A stretch of 64,000 nt of DNA from Paenibacillus_AM sp052180255. Lineage in GTDB: Bacteria > Bacillota > Bacilli > Paenibacillales > NBRC-103111. Below, piece after piece: positions 44,713 to 54,163 of this stretch. Position numbers and translations under genes: made by a program. The stretch covers positions 4,154,001 through 4,218,000 of the forward strand of contig NZ_CP197466.1 in the NCBI RefSeq assembly GCF_052180255.1, read 5' to 3'. Under the pieces are notes generated by a model. It was not told where the DNA came from, ran no database searches, and worked only from the letters and a program-made list of their open reading frames with translations. Position 1 is the first letter of the stretch; each line of letters opens with the position of its first letter.

Positions 44713-46485
44713 TTATTTCGACACTGAACTTACCACCGGTGCACTCGATTTTTCTCCACCTTTTTGCAGTTGATACATCTTGAAGTAACGACCTTCAAGT
44801 GCCATCAGCTCATCGTGGTTGCCTCGCTCGACAATTTCACCACGATGGAGGACGAGAATTTGATCCGCTTCACGAATCGTGGACAATCTGTGCGCAATAA
44901 TGAACGTTGTCCTTCCTTCACTCACGACCTTAAGTGCCTGTTGAATCAAGCCCTCTGTCTCACTATCGATGCTCGCTGTCGCCTCATCTAGAATCAAGAT
45001 CGAGGGGTCAAACGCAAGCGCTCTAGCAAAAGAAATGAGCTGCCGTTGTCCAGACGATAGTGTACTTCCCCGCTCCACCACAGGCTCGTCATAGCCATTA
45101 GGCAACTGCTCCACGAAGGAATCTGCACCTACGTCTTGCAGTGCCTTTTTGACATCATCCAATGTAATATTCGGGTTATAGAGGCTTACGTTAAATTTAA
45201 TATCCCCTGCAAAAAGGAACGGGTCCTGCAGCACAATGCCCATATGCTTACGCAAGGCCTGCTTGGAATAAGTCGTAATATCCCGTCCATCGATCGTGAT
45301 CTGCCCTGATCCGGGTTCATAGAAACCGAGCAGTAAGTTCATAATTGAGCTTTTACCTGAGCCGGTATGACCGACCAATGCAACGGTTTCCCCTTTACGT
45401 GCTTCGAACGAAATCTGCTTCAGAACGTTATCGCCTTCTTTGTAAGCAAATGATACGTTATCGAACTTCACTACACCCTCAGGTCGTTTGACTTGGTCCG
45501 TTTTCTCAATTTCCATGCCCTCTATGTCCATAATCGCAAATACCTTCTCCGCCGATACGAACGCACGCTGGGCATTGGTCATTTGATCGAAGATCCCGAT
45601 AATCGGTTGGAAAATCCGTCCCACGTAATCACCAAAAGCATAGAATACGCCAAATGATATGGTTGCTTGCAGCGCATCCCGACCAAAATACCAGATGACC
45701 ATCGCCATCACCAAGCTCCCAATCGTCCCTACAATGTTACGAGAAGATAGCGCGAATACCCTGAATTGCTTGATCTGGTTCACATAACGGTCGTTATTGA
45801 GTTCCTCAAATTCCTCTAACGTTTTCTTTTCTCTGCGGAACGCTTGAATAATAGGCATTACGACGATAGATTCGTTAATTTTCGCATTCATATCACTTAA
45901 CCGTGCACGCATAATGGTGATGAATACCTTGGAGTATTTTAGATGCACCTTCATAATGAGCGCGAAAATAGGCAGCAAAATTAAACAAATCAGCGCAAGG
46001 CGTGCATCAAGTGTAAATAACGCCACATAAATACCCAATAACTGAACAAAGCTGACGACGAAAGTCGCCATGAAGCTCATGAACAAATCACGAACAGCCT
46101 CTGTATCATTCGCAATCCTTGATACGACTTGCCCAATCGGGGTATTGTCGAAGTAACGCAAGGATATGCGCTGAATATGTGTCATGAGATCCATCCGCAT
46201 ATTTTTAATAATTTGCAAGGCAGTAGACTGTAGCATATAAGATTGTGTAAAAGTGCTGATACTTCCTACGACTAAAAGCAATAAGTATATCCCTAGCAGC
46301 CCCAGAATAGGCGATAACTTAGGAGCATCAGATGCAAGATATTGGTCAATAATCATCTTGGTAATATAAGGCCCGCACAGCTCCGCACCTACTGAGATAC
46401 ACAAAATGAGCAGGGCAGCGATAATTCTATATTTGTAAACAAGTGCATACGAAATAAGTCTTCTTGACGTGGATTGCTTTGGCAT
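44713..46485 (-). CDS. Heterodimeric ABC exporter subunit with intact ATPase (BmrD/YheH-like)
   Basis: 590 residues, type IV ABC exporter: six helices (about 1-310) and an ATPase domain with Walker A GHTGSGKSS, signature LSSGQRQLISFARAL, Walker B LILDEATASID (canonical catalytic Glu) and H-loop AHRLS. It is encoded 24 bases after its partner, with AAAGGAGGTG before the ATG. The pair matches multidrug exporters such as BmrCD. Shorter than B. subtilis BmrD, so orthology is not claimed. Confidence 0.87.
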   Translation of the reverse strand: MPKQSTSRRLISYALVYKYRIIAALLILCISVGAELCGPYITKMIIDQYLASDAPKLSPILGLLGIYLLLLVVGSISTFTQSYMLQSTALQIIKNMRMDLMTHIQRISLRYFDNTPIGQVVSRIANDTEAVRDLFMSFMATFVVSFVQLLGIYVALFTLDARLALICLILLPIFALIMKVHLKYSKVFITIMRARLSDMNAKINESIVVMPIIQAFRREKKTLEEFEELNNDRYVNQIKQFRVFALSSRNIVGTIGSLVMAMVIWYFGRDALQATISFGVFYAFGDYVGRIFQPIIGIFDQMTNAQRAFVSAEKVFAIMDIEGMEIEKTDQVKRPEGVVKFDNVSFAYKEGDNVLKQISFEARKGETVALVGHTGSGKSSIMNLLLGFYEPGSGQITIDGRDITTYSKQALRKHMGIVLQDPFLFAGDIKFNVSLYNPNITLDDVKKALQDVGADSFVEQLPNGYDEPVVERGSTLSSGQRQLISFARALAFDPSILILDEATASIDSETEGLIQQALKVVSEGRTTFIIAHRLSTIREADQILVLHRGEIVERGNHDELMALEGRYFKMYQLQKGGEKSSAPVVSSVSK

Positions 46486-46509
46486 CCATACACCTCCTTT
46501 AGGGTCTTG

Positions 46510-48255
46510 CTATTCTTCCAAACTTGCTTCCATCTGCTGACGTTCCCATTGTTCTTTATACCATCCGCCAAGCATCATCAACTCTTCATGAGTACCCTCT
46601 TCAATAATGCGTCCTTCATCTAGTACCAGAATCCAATTCGCATGACTCACTGCTGACAATCGGTGAGTCGTGATTAGAGTCGTACGACCTGCGCGCTCCA
46701 TTCGAATCTGATGTAAAATACGGCTTTCTGTCCTTGCATCAACCGCAGATAGTGCATCATCAAGCAGCAGCATCTCTGCATCAATAAGAAGGGCACGCGC
46801 AATGGCGACCCGCTGCTTCTGACCACCAGAGAGCATGACGCCATTTTCCCCGACGATGGTCTCTAAACCTTCTGGCATCTGAGCAATATCTTGTGTAAAA
46901 GAAGCCATCTCAATGGCTTTGGCGATCTCTTCAGGCGTTGCATCTGGCTTGCCAAGTGCAATATTATCCCGAATAGATTTCGATAACAGCATATGCTCCT
47001 GTGGCACATAGCCAATATAACTTTTCATCTGCTCGATTCTAACTTGCTCAATCGGAACATCGGCAATAAACAGTGTATCTGGATCGACCGCATATTGGCG
47101 CAATAGCTGCTTAAGCAGTGTACTCTTCCCACTCCCTGTACGACCTACAATCCCAAGTGTTTGCCCCCGTTCCAATCGGAAAGAGACATCGATTAGACTC
47201 GGCTGATTGGCAGTTGGATACGTAAAGGTGAGCTGCTTCATTTCAATGCTTGATACACAATCACCAAGTTCAACTGGAGCATCTACATCCTCTAAGTCGG
47301 CCTTTTGAGAGAGTGAAGTATCCAATCGGTCTACCGAAGCACTTCCCCGCTGCAGTACGTTAATGAACTCACCAAAAGAAATCATCGGCCAAATCAACAT
47401 ACCCAAGTAGATGTTAAAAGAAATAAGCTGTCCGAGTGAAATATCCCCTTGAATAACAAGATAAGAACCATATCCAATTCCAATCGAAAAGCTAATCCCA
47501 ACGATCAATGTGATCATAGGTTGGAAAAGAGCATTCAGAATCGATACCTTCTTATTCTTATTCATCACTTCCGAAGTTACTGTATCAAAAGCATTCAAAT
47601 CATGATCTTCCTGCACATAGGAACGAATAACCCGAATACCCGAGATTGATTCAAGCGCATGATCGTTCATTTTGCCAAAAGCTGCTTGTGCCGCTATAAA
47701 ACGTGTACGAATCTTCTTACCCAGTATATTAATGACAACCGCTAAGAAAGGCAGTGGGATAAGGGCGGCAAGCATTAATTTGTAGTCAATGAACGTAACC
47801 ATCATCGTAATGACGACAGATGCTCCAACAAGTGTATTCACGATTGTCATCACACCGTATCCCGCTGTCTGACCGATCGCAAGTACATCATTGGTTGCCA
47901 GTGCCATTAATTGACCTGTGCTGTTACGTTGGAAAAATCCCGGCGTCATTTTTGTCAGATGAGCAAGTAATTTTCCTCTGAGCAATCTTTCTATTAACGC
48001 TGAGTTACCAAACAACGTTGTGAGCCAAATATACGTCATCACATACAAAAGCAGAGAAAGTCCGACTAGAATAAACACGGTTTGCGTTAAATCTTCTGAA
48101 GTTAAATTCCCATTCTTAATATGATCAATCGTACTTCCTATCATTTTGGGAGGGATCGTGGATAGTAAACTCACCCCTGCCATGAATAGAATTGCAATGG
48201 CATATCTTCCCCATCTTTGTTTGAAAAACCACTGTAATCGAATAACAAACGACAA
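46510..48255 (-). CDS. Heterodimeric ABC exporter subunit with degenerate site (BmrC/YheI-like)
   Basis: 581 residues from a TTG preceded by AGAGGTGG. Six helices, then ATPase with Walker A GRTGSGKST, signature LSGGQKQRVAIARAL and Walker B MLLLDDALSAVD. The residue after the Walker B Asp is Asp instead of Glu, the mark of the non-catalytic site in heterodimeric exporters, as in BmrC. The N-terminus WFFKQRWGRYAIAI also resembles BmrC. First of the two-gene unit. Confidence 0.87.
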   Translation of the reverse strand: MSFVIRLQWFFKQRWGRYAIAILFMAGVSLLSTIPPKMIGSTIDHIKNGNLTSEDLTQTVFILVGLSLLLYVMTYIWLTTLFGNSALIERLLRGKLLAHLTKMTPGFFQRNSTGQLMALATNDVLAIGQTAGYGVMTIVNTLVGASVVITMMVTFIDYKLMLAALIPLPFLAVVINILGKKIRTRFIAAQAAFGKMNDHALESISGIRVIRSYVQEDHDLNAFDTVTSEVMNKNKKVSILNALFQPMITLIVGISFSIGIGYGSYLVIQGDISLGQLISFNIYLGMLIWPMISFGEFINVLQRGSASVDRLDTSLSQKADLEDVDAPVELGDCVSSIEMKQLTFTYPTANQPSLIDVSFRLERGQTLGIVGRTGSGKSTLLKQLLRQYAVDPDTLFIADVPIEQVRIEQMKSYIGYVPQEHMLLSKSIRDNIALGKPDATPEEIAKAIEMASFTQDIAQMPEGLETIVGENGVMLSGGQKQRVAIARALLIDAEMLLLDDALSAVDARTESRILHQIRMERAGRTTLITTHRLSAVSHANWILVLDEGRIIEEGTHEELMMLGGWYKEQWERQQMEASLEE

Positions 48256-48308
48256 TCATTCCACCTCTTTTTGTATAAATTATGAATAGTCAAAATATAA
48301 ACTGGGCG

Positions 48309-48342
48309 AAAAAAGCCATTAGAGTAGTAACGCTCTAACGGC
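48309..48342 (-). terminator. Terminator hairpin upstream of the ABC exporter genes
   Basis: GCCATTAGAG (48315-48324) and CTCTAACGGC (48333-48342) with an A-run on the left; on the minus strand it reads stem then TTTTTT. It would stop transcripts coming from the DinB-like gene. Confidence 0.82.
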
Positions 48343-48357
48343 CTTCTATTACTATAA

Positions 48358-48559
48358 GAGCGTGTTCAAAAAGTCTGATCACTTCGGAGAAAAGAAGCAC
48401 TAAGCATATGCTTCCGAAGCAAGTTTTCCTACGGAAAACCCTTGAGGTCGCTGTTGAAATCGTAAAAGGCGACAAAACTTTTCCGAAGGAAAATGTTACA
48501 TCGTAAGAATATCCTACAGTTGCTTCTTTTCTCCTCCGTTCGACTTTTTGAACACGCTC
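48358..48559 (-). repeat. Intergenic hairpin repeat, copy B
   Basis: 202 bases with perfect 18-base inverted ends, GAGCGTGTTCAAAAAGTC and its complement. Just inside lie a second pair, GGAGAAAAGAAGCA and TGCTTCTTTTCTCC. The minus strand shares the core ACGATTTCAACAGCGACC and the end AGTGCTTCTTTTCTCCG with copy A at 9912-10050. Its outer ends equal the terminator arms at 18768-18808. No coding frame. MITE/BIME-like element lying just after a gene. Confidence 0.75.
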
Positions 48560-48575
48560 TATAAGTTAAAAATCA

Positions 48576-49046
48576 TTATTTAACTGAAGTTAAACTTACC
48601 AAAGCTTTTATCGTTCCCAAGTGAATCGCTTCGTGAATAACAGCAAAGTTAATCAACTCGCCAAAAGTATGGAAAGTCATAGGTCCCAATACCACAGGCT
48701 GTGGTAATGTTTCTTCAAGCACTTCTGGAGATGCCTCAGATATAGCGCTTAATTGTGCAGATAAGTACTGAACAAGCTCATCCTTGGATGGTGGCGTCTC
48801 TGTCCAATTGGATGGTCTTGAACCTGTTCCGAATAAGCCGTTATATGTTTCTGGAAGATTAGAATGTAAAGGTAATCTTGCTGAGAAGAAATACTCCAAG
48901 CAGCTTACAATGTGACCCACTTGCCATCTGATTGTGTTGTTAAACCCAGCAGGCTGGATATCGAACACTTCCTCTGGGATTGACTGTACGGTTCTTAACA
49001 CCATATTATGGACTGTCTCAGCTGTGTTTAAAATAACATGTGACAT
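48576..49046 (-). CDS. DinB-family (DinB_2) protein
   Basis: 156-residue four-helix-bundle protein. The metal-binding His pattern is present: His in WQVGHIVSCLEYF and the pair in VIHEAIHLGTI. Members include bacillithiol or mycothiol transferases and damage-inducible proteins; the exact role is unknown. Start at ATG 49046, about 8 bases after AAGGAGG; the ATG at 49052 is too close. Followed by the repeat element. Confidence 0.82.
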   Translation of the reverse strand: MSHVILNTAETVHNMVLRTVQSIPEEVFDIQPAGFNNTIRWQVGHIVSCLEYFFSARLPLHSNLPETYNGLFGTGSRPSNWTETPPSKDELVQYLSAQLSAISEASPEVLEETLPQPVVLGPMTFHTFGELINFAVIHEAIHLGTIKALVSLTSVK

Positions 49047-49219
49047 TTTCATTCCTCCTTCTGTGGCCGCAAAATGACCCACATGAATGATCATAGCACA
49101 ACGTCTATCATTAAACTATACGATTTTCATGATCAATTTATTGATTTCCATCTAAAATTTCGAACATTTGTTTGCCCATATAAATTGCAATACCCCAGTC
49201 CTAATCTAGCAACATTCAT

Positions 49220-49660
49220 CTACCAAAGTTCAGGCTTCGTTACCATGAACCAGAGCATGACTAGAAGGAGGATCAGGTACGTCCAAGTCGCACGTCTTAG
49301 TGCCTGTACAACCTTCTCCACATCAAGATCAGGCTCATTGAACTTTCGAAGTTTCGGTGAGAAGGCTCTTACCAAGAACAGTGAAGAACCTACTAATAGC
49401 GCCAGCGTTATCACGATCCAGGATGTGCTCCACGACCAATGCCCAATAAGGACAAGTCCGATGCCAGAAGCAACTAAGACATGTCCCATATGTTTCGCCA
49501 GACGATTGGCAGAGCGGAATGTATCCAAATACGCATTCCGCGCTGCAAGCTCAGCCGTACGCAGCTTAGCCAACATCGGTAATAAGATAAAGAACGGTCC
49601 AATGGACGTAATCGCACTTATAATGTGGATATACAAAAATAGTTTGTACCACATATTCAT
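49220..49660 (-). CDS. DUF2269-like integral membrane protein
   Basis: 146 residues, four helices. YKLFLYIHIISAITSIGPFFILLPML and the Arg-rich ARNAYLDTFRSANRLAKHMGH suggest the DUF2269 group. It overlaps the end of the rRNA methylase gene by 4 bases (ATGA), so it is translated with it. Function unknown. Confidence 0.75.
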   Translation of the reverse strand: MNMWYKLFLYIHIISAITSIGPFFILLPMLAKLRTAELAARNAYLDTFRSANRLAKHMGHVLVASGIGLVLIGHWSWSTSWIVITLALLVGSSLFLVRAFSPKLRKFNEPDLDVEKVVQALRRATWTYLILLLVMLWFMVTKPELW

Positions 49661-50724
49661 GTTTCGTTCTTCGCATCCTTCATCTGCTTACTGCGTAATT
49701 GACCGCAGGCTGCATCAATATCTGTTCCATGCTCTAGACGCACGCTGCAGCTAATTCCTTGCTTCTTCAATACATCATAAAAAGCTCGAATCGTCTCTTG
49801 ATCGCTGCGTTGATATTGATCGAGTTCATCTACTGGGTTATAGGGGATCAGATTCACATTCGTGAGACTACGCTTATCTGCCAATAACTCAGCAAGTTCA
49901 AGCGCATGCTCCTTCTGATCATTGACGTCTTTCAGCAAAATGTAGCTGATCGTCAGACGACGCTTCGTTTTGGCCAAGTAATAGTCTACAGCTTCCATCA
50001 ATTTCTCAATCGGATATGCACGATTAATTCGCATAATCTTCGTACGCAATGCGTTATTCGGCGCATGTAACGATACCGCTAAGTTGACTGGCATCTGATT
50101 ATCTGCGAACGCTTGGATTTTGTCAGGAATACCGCTTGTCGATACCGTAATATGACGCGCACCAATAGCAAGTCCTTTGTGATCGATAATCGTACGTAGA
50201 AAATCAACCAAGTTGTCATAGTTATCGAACGGTTCGCCAATGCCCATTACGACCACGTGGCTCACTTTTTCGCCTTTTCCTGCCTGATCGAGGTAAAGCT
50301 GCACTTTCATCAACTGCTCGACCACTTCACCGCTAGATAAGTCGCGGCTTTTCGCTAACAACCCGCTTGCGCAGAAGCTGCATCCGATATTACAACCCAC
50401 TTGTGTCGTCACACACACAGATAGGCCGTACTTTTGCCGCATCAATACGGTTTCAATCAGATTGCCGTCACTCAAGTTAAATAGAAACTTCACCGTGCCA
50501 TCTGCAGATTCTTGCTTGGTATTTACATCTAGCGTCTGAATCGAGAAATGTTCTGCTAACAACGCCATACAGGCCGGATTGACCTCTGTCATGTCAGCGA
50601 AATTCGTAACCCGCTTGCGATATAAGTAGTCCCATACTTGGGAAGCTCGGAATTTTTTATGCCCACGTTCCAATAACCATTGCGTTAATTGATCCATCGT
50701 TAGTCCATATATGGAAGCTTTCAT
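49657..50724 (-). CDS. rlmN: RlmN-family radical SAM RNA adenine-C2 methyltransferase
   Basis: 355 residues. RlmN methylates C2 of A2503 in 23S rRNA and A37 in some tRNAs. The [4Fe-4S] motif CNIGCSFC, the SAM-binding MGIGEPFDNYDNLV and the C-terminal methyl-carrying Cys in GTDIDAACGQL are present. After the cluster motif the sequence reads ASGLLAKSRDLSSGEV, which differs from the ASTLGGLKRNL of typical Bacillus RlmN, so it could be a paralogue. Cfr-type resistance enzymes share the motifs, but the overall match is nearer RlmN. AGAGG lies before the ATG. Confidence 0.88.
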   Translation of the reverse strand: MKASIYGLTMDQLTQWLLERGHKKFRASQVWDYLYRKRVTNFADMTEVNPACMALLAEHFSIQTLDVNTKQESADGTVKFLFNLSDGNLIETVLMRQKYGLSVCVTTQVGCNIGCSFCASGLLAKSRDLSSGEVVEQLMKVQLYLDQAGKGEKVSHVVVMGIGEPFDNYDNLVDFLRTIIDHKGLAIGARHITVSTSGIPDKIQAFADNQMPVNLAVSLHAPNNALRTKIMRINRAYPIEKLMEAVDYYLAKTKRRLTISYILLKDVNDQKEHALELAELLADKRSLTNVNLIPYNPVDELDQYQRSDQETIRAFYDVLKKQGISCSVRLEHGTDIDAACGQLRSKQMKDAKNET

Positions 50725-50829
50725 TGTCGTTATCCTCTTTTCAAAACTTTAAATTCAGTCTGTTTATTATTGTCCCAGAATCTATTTATGAAAACAAGGG
50801 TAACGTACTGCCATCGTAAGCCATCCTAA

Positions 50830-50857
50830 CAAAAGAGAGCCCTGATCCGGGGCTCCC
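50830..50857 (-). terminator. Terminator after the second DinB-like gene
   Basis: On the minus strand GAGCCC and GGGCTC form a GC stem extended by G-U pairs, then CTTTTG. Confidence 0.7.
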
Positions 50858-50876
50858 TTGTACAATTGCATCTCTT

Positions 50877-51425
50877 TTAATTGGATGAGGTAACGAACTT
50901 GCTCTTCAATCGCGCTTCTTGCAGCAAATGATGACGGTAGTGCATCTCCACCAGATTGAACCAATCCCGCGCATGTAAAGGGCCAAGTCTTGGATGAGCG
51001 ACTTTATATTGCAGATTTGCCTGTTCTAGCTTAGGTGCAGTCTCCTTCATACGCATAAGTACAGTTTGTAGTCCGGCAGCAATCTGTTCCTTGCTCTCTG
51101 GCTGCGATGGTGTATATTGCGGAGAGGATGGTACTTGAATTTGAATGGGCGGGAATCCGCCGATATTTTGCATCGTCTTCCATGCCTCAGTGGGTTCACC
51201 CGTAAAGATAACGGCATCTCCACTTTGTGACAAACATTGATCGGCATTGCGAAGCTGCATATAAAGTGCTGAATTCACGAGATGCACGTACATCTGCCCT
51301 AACGACCATTCATCTTCATGTTCGACATGGGTCAATTGTTCCATAGTGAAACCGTCTATTTCCTGCAAATAGTGATTCGTCGTTTCTTCTAATTGCTGCA
51401 AAATTTGAGTTGTTAATGTGTTCAT
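50877..51425 (-). CDS. DinB-family (DinB_2) protein
   Basis: 182 residues, four-helix bundle with His in WSLGQMYVHLVNSALYM and the pair in VEMHYRHHLLQ. GAGGAG precedes the ATG. It lies 70 bases downstream of a WYL regulator on the same strand and is probably controlled by it. Role unknown; not closely similar to the DinB-like protein at 48.6 kb. Confidence 0.83.
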   Translation of the reverse strand: MNTLTTQILQQLEETTNHYLQEIDGFTMEQLTHVEHEDEWSLGQMYVHLVNSALYMQLRNADQCLSQSGDAVIFTGEPTEAWKTMQNIGGFPPIQIQVPSSPQYTPSQPESKEQIAAGLQTVLMRMKETAPKLEQANLQYKVAHPRLGPLHARDWFNLVEMHYRHHLLQEARLKSKFVTSSN

Positions 51426-51493
51426 ACGTTTTACACAGCTCCTCTTGTTCTTGGATAATGTAAGTATATGAAACCGCTACTGACAACAGTATG

Positions 51494-52441
51494 TCAGTAG
51501 TGTTTAAGCATTTTTTCAACTTCTTCACGCATTTGATTTCGCAGCGATAAAGGCTCTAGTACGACGACACCAGCCCCCCAACCCAGCAGCCATAGCAGTA
51601 ATTCCTCCGGTTGTCTGACACGGCAAGTCACCAATAAACCCTGCTCATTCTCCTCAACCGATTCCATATAAAAATGTTGTGATTCCTTCACCCGATCCGC
51701 AATCTCCGGCCGTACTTGAATACGTACGATTACATGCCGATCATCAGCTGGCTTATAATCTTGCAAGTGAAAGTTAGCAGGAAACGGAAAGGTATCTTCC
51801 AATATCATCAAGTCTGTCATGCGTGACAAGCGAAAATGGCGTATATCTCCCCTTAGCTCACAATTTGCGATTAGCACCCACGAACCATAGGCAAAAACAA
51901 GCCCATAAGGAGCAATTGTACGTATACTGTGACGATTATCGTCTGCATGGGACGTATTCTTCGAGTAATGGATTTTAACTTTCCGTCTACCTAATATGGC
52001 TTGATGCAGCGTTTGAAAATAAGCCTTTTCCCCTCGATGCATTCTAGATCGATGATCAGCAAGCAGTCGGATTGAAGTACGCACTCGATTCGTCTCACTA
52101 CGAACTTGCTCGGGTAAAATGGCTTCGATTTTGCTCCGTGAGGATACCGCTTGCGCCCCATAATTGGCATCAAAAGCATTCTCAACGAAATCCGCACCGA
52201 TAAGAAGAGCCACGGCTTCTTCCACTGTAAAGCTCACAGGAGGCAGGAAATACCCCTCCATCAACGAATAGCCAATCCCAGGCATACTGGCGATAGGAAT
52301 GCCCGCCTCGCTGAGCGATTGCATATCCCGATAAATCGTCCGCACACTTGTCTCGAATCGTTCCGCCAAGTCTTCTGCCCGTGTCACGCTATTGCGCTGC
52401 AGTTCAATTAATATCGCAAGCAATCGATCTGTTTTGTTCAA
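51494..52441 (-). CDS. HTH/WYL-domain transcriptional regulator (YobV type)
   Basis: 315 residues from a TTG with GGAAGGTGG upstream. Winged helix (about 1-60: RAEDLAERFETSVRTIYRDMQSL), then a WYL domain (about 140-315) with YGSWVLIANCELRGDIRHFRLSRM at the sensing core. A conserved GIGYSLMEGYFLPPVSF joins the two. Same architecture as the regulator at 25.2 kb but clearly distinct in sequence. Probably in an operon with the DinB-like gene. Confidence 0.86.
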   Translation of the reverse strand: MNKTDRLLAILIELQRNSVTRAEDLAERFETSVRTIYRDMQSLSEAGIPIASMPGIGYSLMEGYFLPPVSFTVEEAVALLIGADFVENAFDANYGAQAVSSRSKIEAILPEQVRSETNRVRTSIRLLADHRSRMHRGEKAYFQTLHQAILGRRKVKIHYSKNTSHADDNRHSIRTIAPYGLVFAYGSWVLIANCELRGDIRHFRLSRMTDLMILEDTFPFPANFHLQDYKPADDRHVIVRIQVRPEIADRVKESQHFYMESVEENEQGLLVTCRVRQPEELLLWLLGWGAGVVVLEPLSLRNQMREEVEKMLKHY

Positions 52442-52485
52442 AGTGTGCCACCTTCCCCAGACTACTACCTATATGTGTTCTGAAA

Positions 52486-54129
52486 CTATATACCTGACTT
52501 CTTCTTTAACTCCTCTGTTTCCTCCTCAATCCGTTTCACATCTATGCGTTCGAAAAGGAGCTGCAGGTTCGCTATCTCCTTGTTTGCAGCAACTGAAATC
52601 AACTGCCACGACGGCTGATCCAGCGAGAGAAACCCTCTAATCTTATCACAGGAAAAAGGAATAAACGGCTGCAGCAGATTCGCTAAATTCGCGATAATTT
52701 GCACACATGTATGCAAGGTATACTCGCTTGCTTTACGGCTTTCCTTGAGTTGTGCCCATGGTTTTTGTTCATCGATGTATTTGTTTGCTTTGCGTACGGT
52801 GGTGAATATCAACTCTAACGCAGCTTTGAGGTGACCCCCTTCTATTAAAGCGCCTGCGTTAACATAGAGCTGTTCCAGATCCCCCGCCCATTCTTCTTCA
52901 AAAAGACCATCTGGCACGCGCCCATCAAACGACTTGTTAATAAATGTGAGTGTCCGATTCACAAAGTTACCGAAAGCACCCAGCAGCTCCCCATTATGGC
53001 TGTAAATGAACTCACGCCAAGAAAAATCCGCATCCCGCTTCTCAGGTCCATTCGCAATGAGAAAATAACGAATCGAGTCCGGATCATAACGGCTGAGTAA
53101 ATCTGGCACCCACACCGCCCAGTTGCGGCTTGTGGAGAACTTCTCACCTTCAAGCGTCAAATATTCACAGGAAATAATGCGATCCGGCAAATGAAGACCC
53201 CCTATACCCTCTAGCAGTGCAGGCCATATCAGTGTATGAAATGGGATATTATCTTTACCATGCACATAATAGGAAGTAATCGGCTTCACCCCTTCCTTCC
53301 AAAATGACTCCCAACTACCACCTGTCCGCGCTGCCCACTCTTTACTTGCCGATAAATACCCGCTGACCGCTTCAATCCAGACATAAATCTTCTTCCCCTC
53401 GAACCCTGCTACCGGCACATCTACACCCCAAGTTAAATCACGTGTTGCCGCACGATCTTGAAGCCCTTCCGATAAATAACGCCTTGTTAGCTGCACCGCA
53501 TTATCCTTCCACCCTTGCGCTTGACCCGCATACTTCTCTAACTCCGCTTGAAACTTAGATAATGCCAAATAATAATGCGCCGTCGGGCGTTCCACAGGCA
53601 CATTCCCACAAATCTTGCACCATTTATCTGTCAGTTCGGCTGGGTCTAGTAAAGTCGAGCAATACTCGCATTGATCTCCTCTCGCACGCTTGCCGCACAC
53701 GGGACAGGTGCCTTCCACATAGCGATCCGGCAGGAATAGCTGGTCCGTCTCACAATACGTCTGCAGAATCGTTTTCGGGTACAAGTATCCTTTTTCCAAG
53801 AGCTGTCGAAAAACATCTTGAACAACAGTTTGATGAAAAGGCTGATCTGTGCGCGTGTAGAGATCATAAGTAAAACCAAGCTTCTGGAAGCAATCGATAA
53901 ATTCCTGATGAAATCGATCTGCAATCTCACTCGGCGACACGCCTTGTTGGCTGGCTTGAACCGCAATCGGAGTCCCATAGCAATCACTACCAGATACGTA
54001 CAATACATGCTCGCCTTTAGCGCGGAAATAACGAGCAATGACATCCCCCGGCAGTAGACTCACCAATCTCCCTAAGTGAAGCGGACCATTCGCATACGGC
54101 CAAGCGCCACCAATAAAAATATTTCCCAT
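52486..54129 (-). CDS. Methionyl-tRNA synthetase, short zinc-containing form
   Basis: 547-residue class I synthetase that charges tRNA-Met. HIGH motif as HLGR in PYANGPLHLGR; zinc knuckles CPVCG, CEYC and CKICG inserted in the catalytic domain; KMSKS replaced by KFSTS in EGEKFSTSRNWAVWV. The anticodon-binding helical domain follows, ending without the C-terminal tRNA-binding extension of B. subtilis MetS (664 residues). The motif variants resemble archaeal or clostridial MetRS. ATG 54129 has GGAGGAAG upstream. A T-box leader precedes it. It may be a second, methionine-starvation-induced MetRS. Confidence 0.9.
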   Translation of the reverse strand: MGNIFIGGAWPYANGPLHLGRLVSLLPGDVIARYFRAKGEHVLYVSGSDCYGTPIAVQASQQGVSPSEIADRFHQEFIDCFQKLGFTYDLYTRTDQPFHQTVVQDVFRQLLEKGYLYPKTILQTYCETDQLFLPDRYVEGTCPVCGKRARGDQCEYCSTLLDPAELTDKWCKICGNVPVERPTAHYYLALSKFQAELEKYAGQAQGWKDNAVQLTRRYLSEGLQDRAATRDLTWGVDVPVAGFEGKKIYVWIEAVSGYLSASKEWAARTGGSWESFWKEGVKPITSYYVHGKDNIPFHTLIWPALLEGIGGLHLPDRIISCEYLTLEGEKFSTSRNWAVWVPDLLSRYDPDSIRYFLIANGPEKRDADFSWREFIYSHNGELLGAFGNFVNRTLTFINKSFDGRVPDGLFEEEWAGDLEQLYVNAGALIEGGHLKAALELIFTTVRKANKYIDEQKPWAQLKESRKASEYTLHTCVQIIANLANLLQPFIPFSCDKIRGFLSLDQPSWQLISVAANKEIANLQLLFERIDVKRIEEETEELKKKSGI

Positions 54130-54163
54130 ACGGATCTTCCTCCTTTTTATTAAAAAAGAATAC

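Noticed and set aside
49074..49754. 226-codon open frame on the plus strand
   Set aside because: Antisense to the DUF2269-like gene and intergenic DNA; Ser/Arg-rich noise without a ribosome site.
49657..50724. Cfr-type resistance methylase
   Set aside because: Shared motifs, but length and sequence around the active site fit RlmN better; kept only as an open question.
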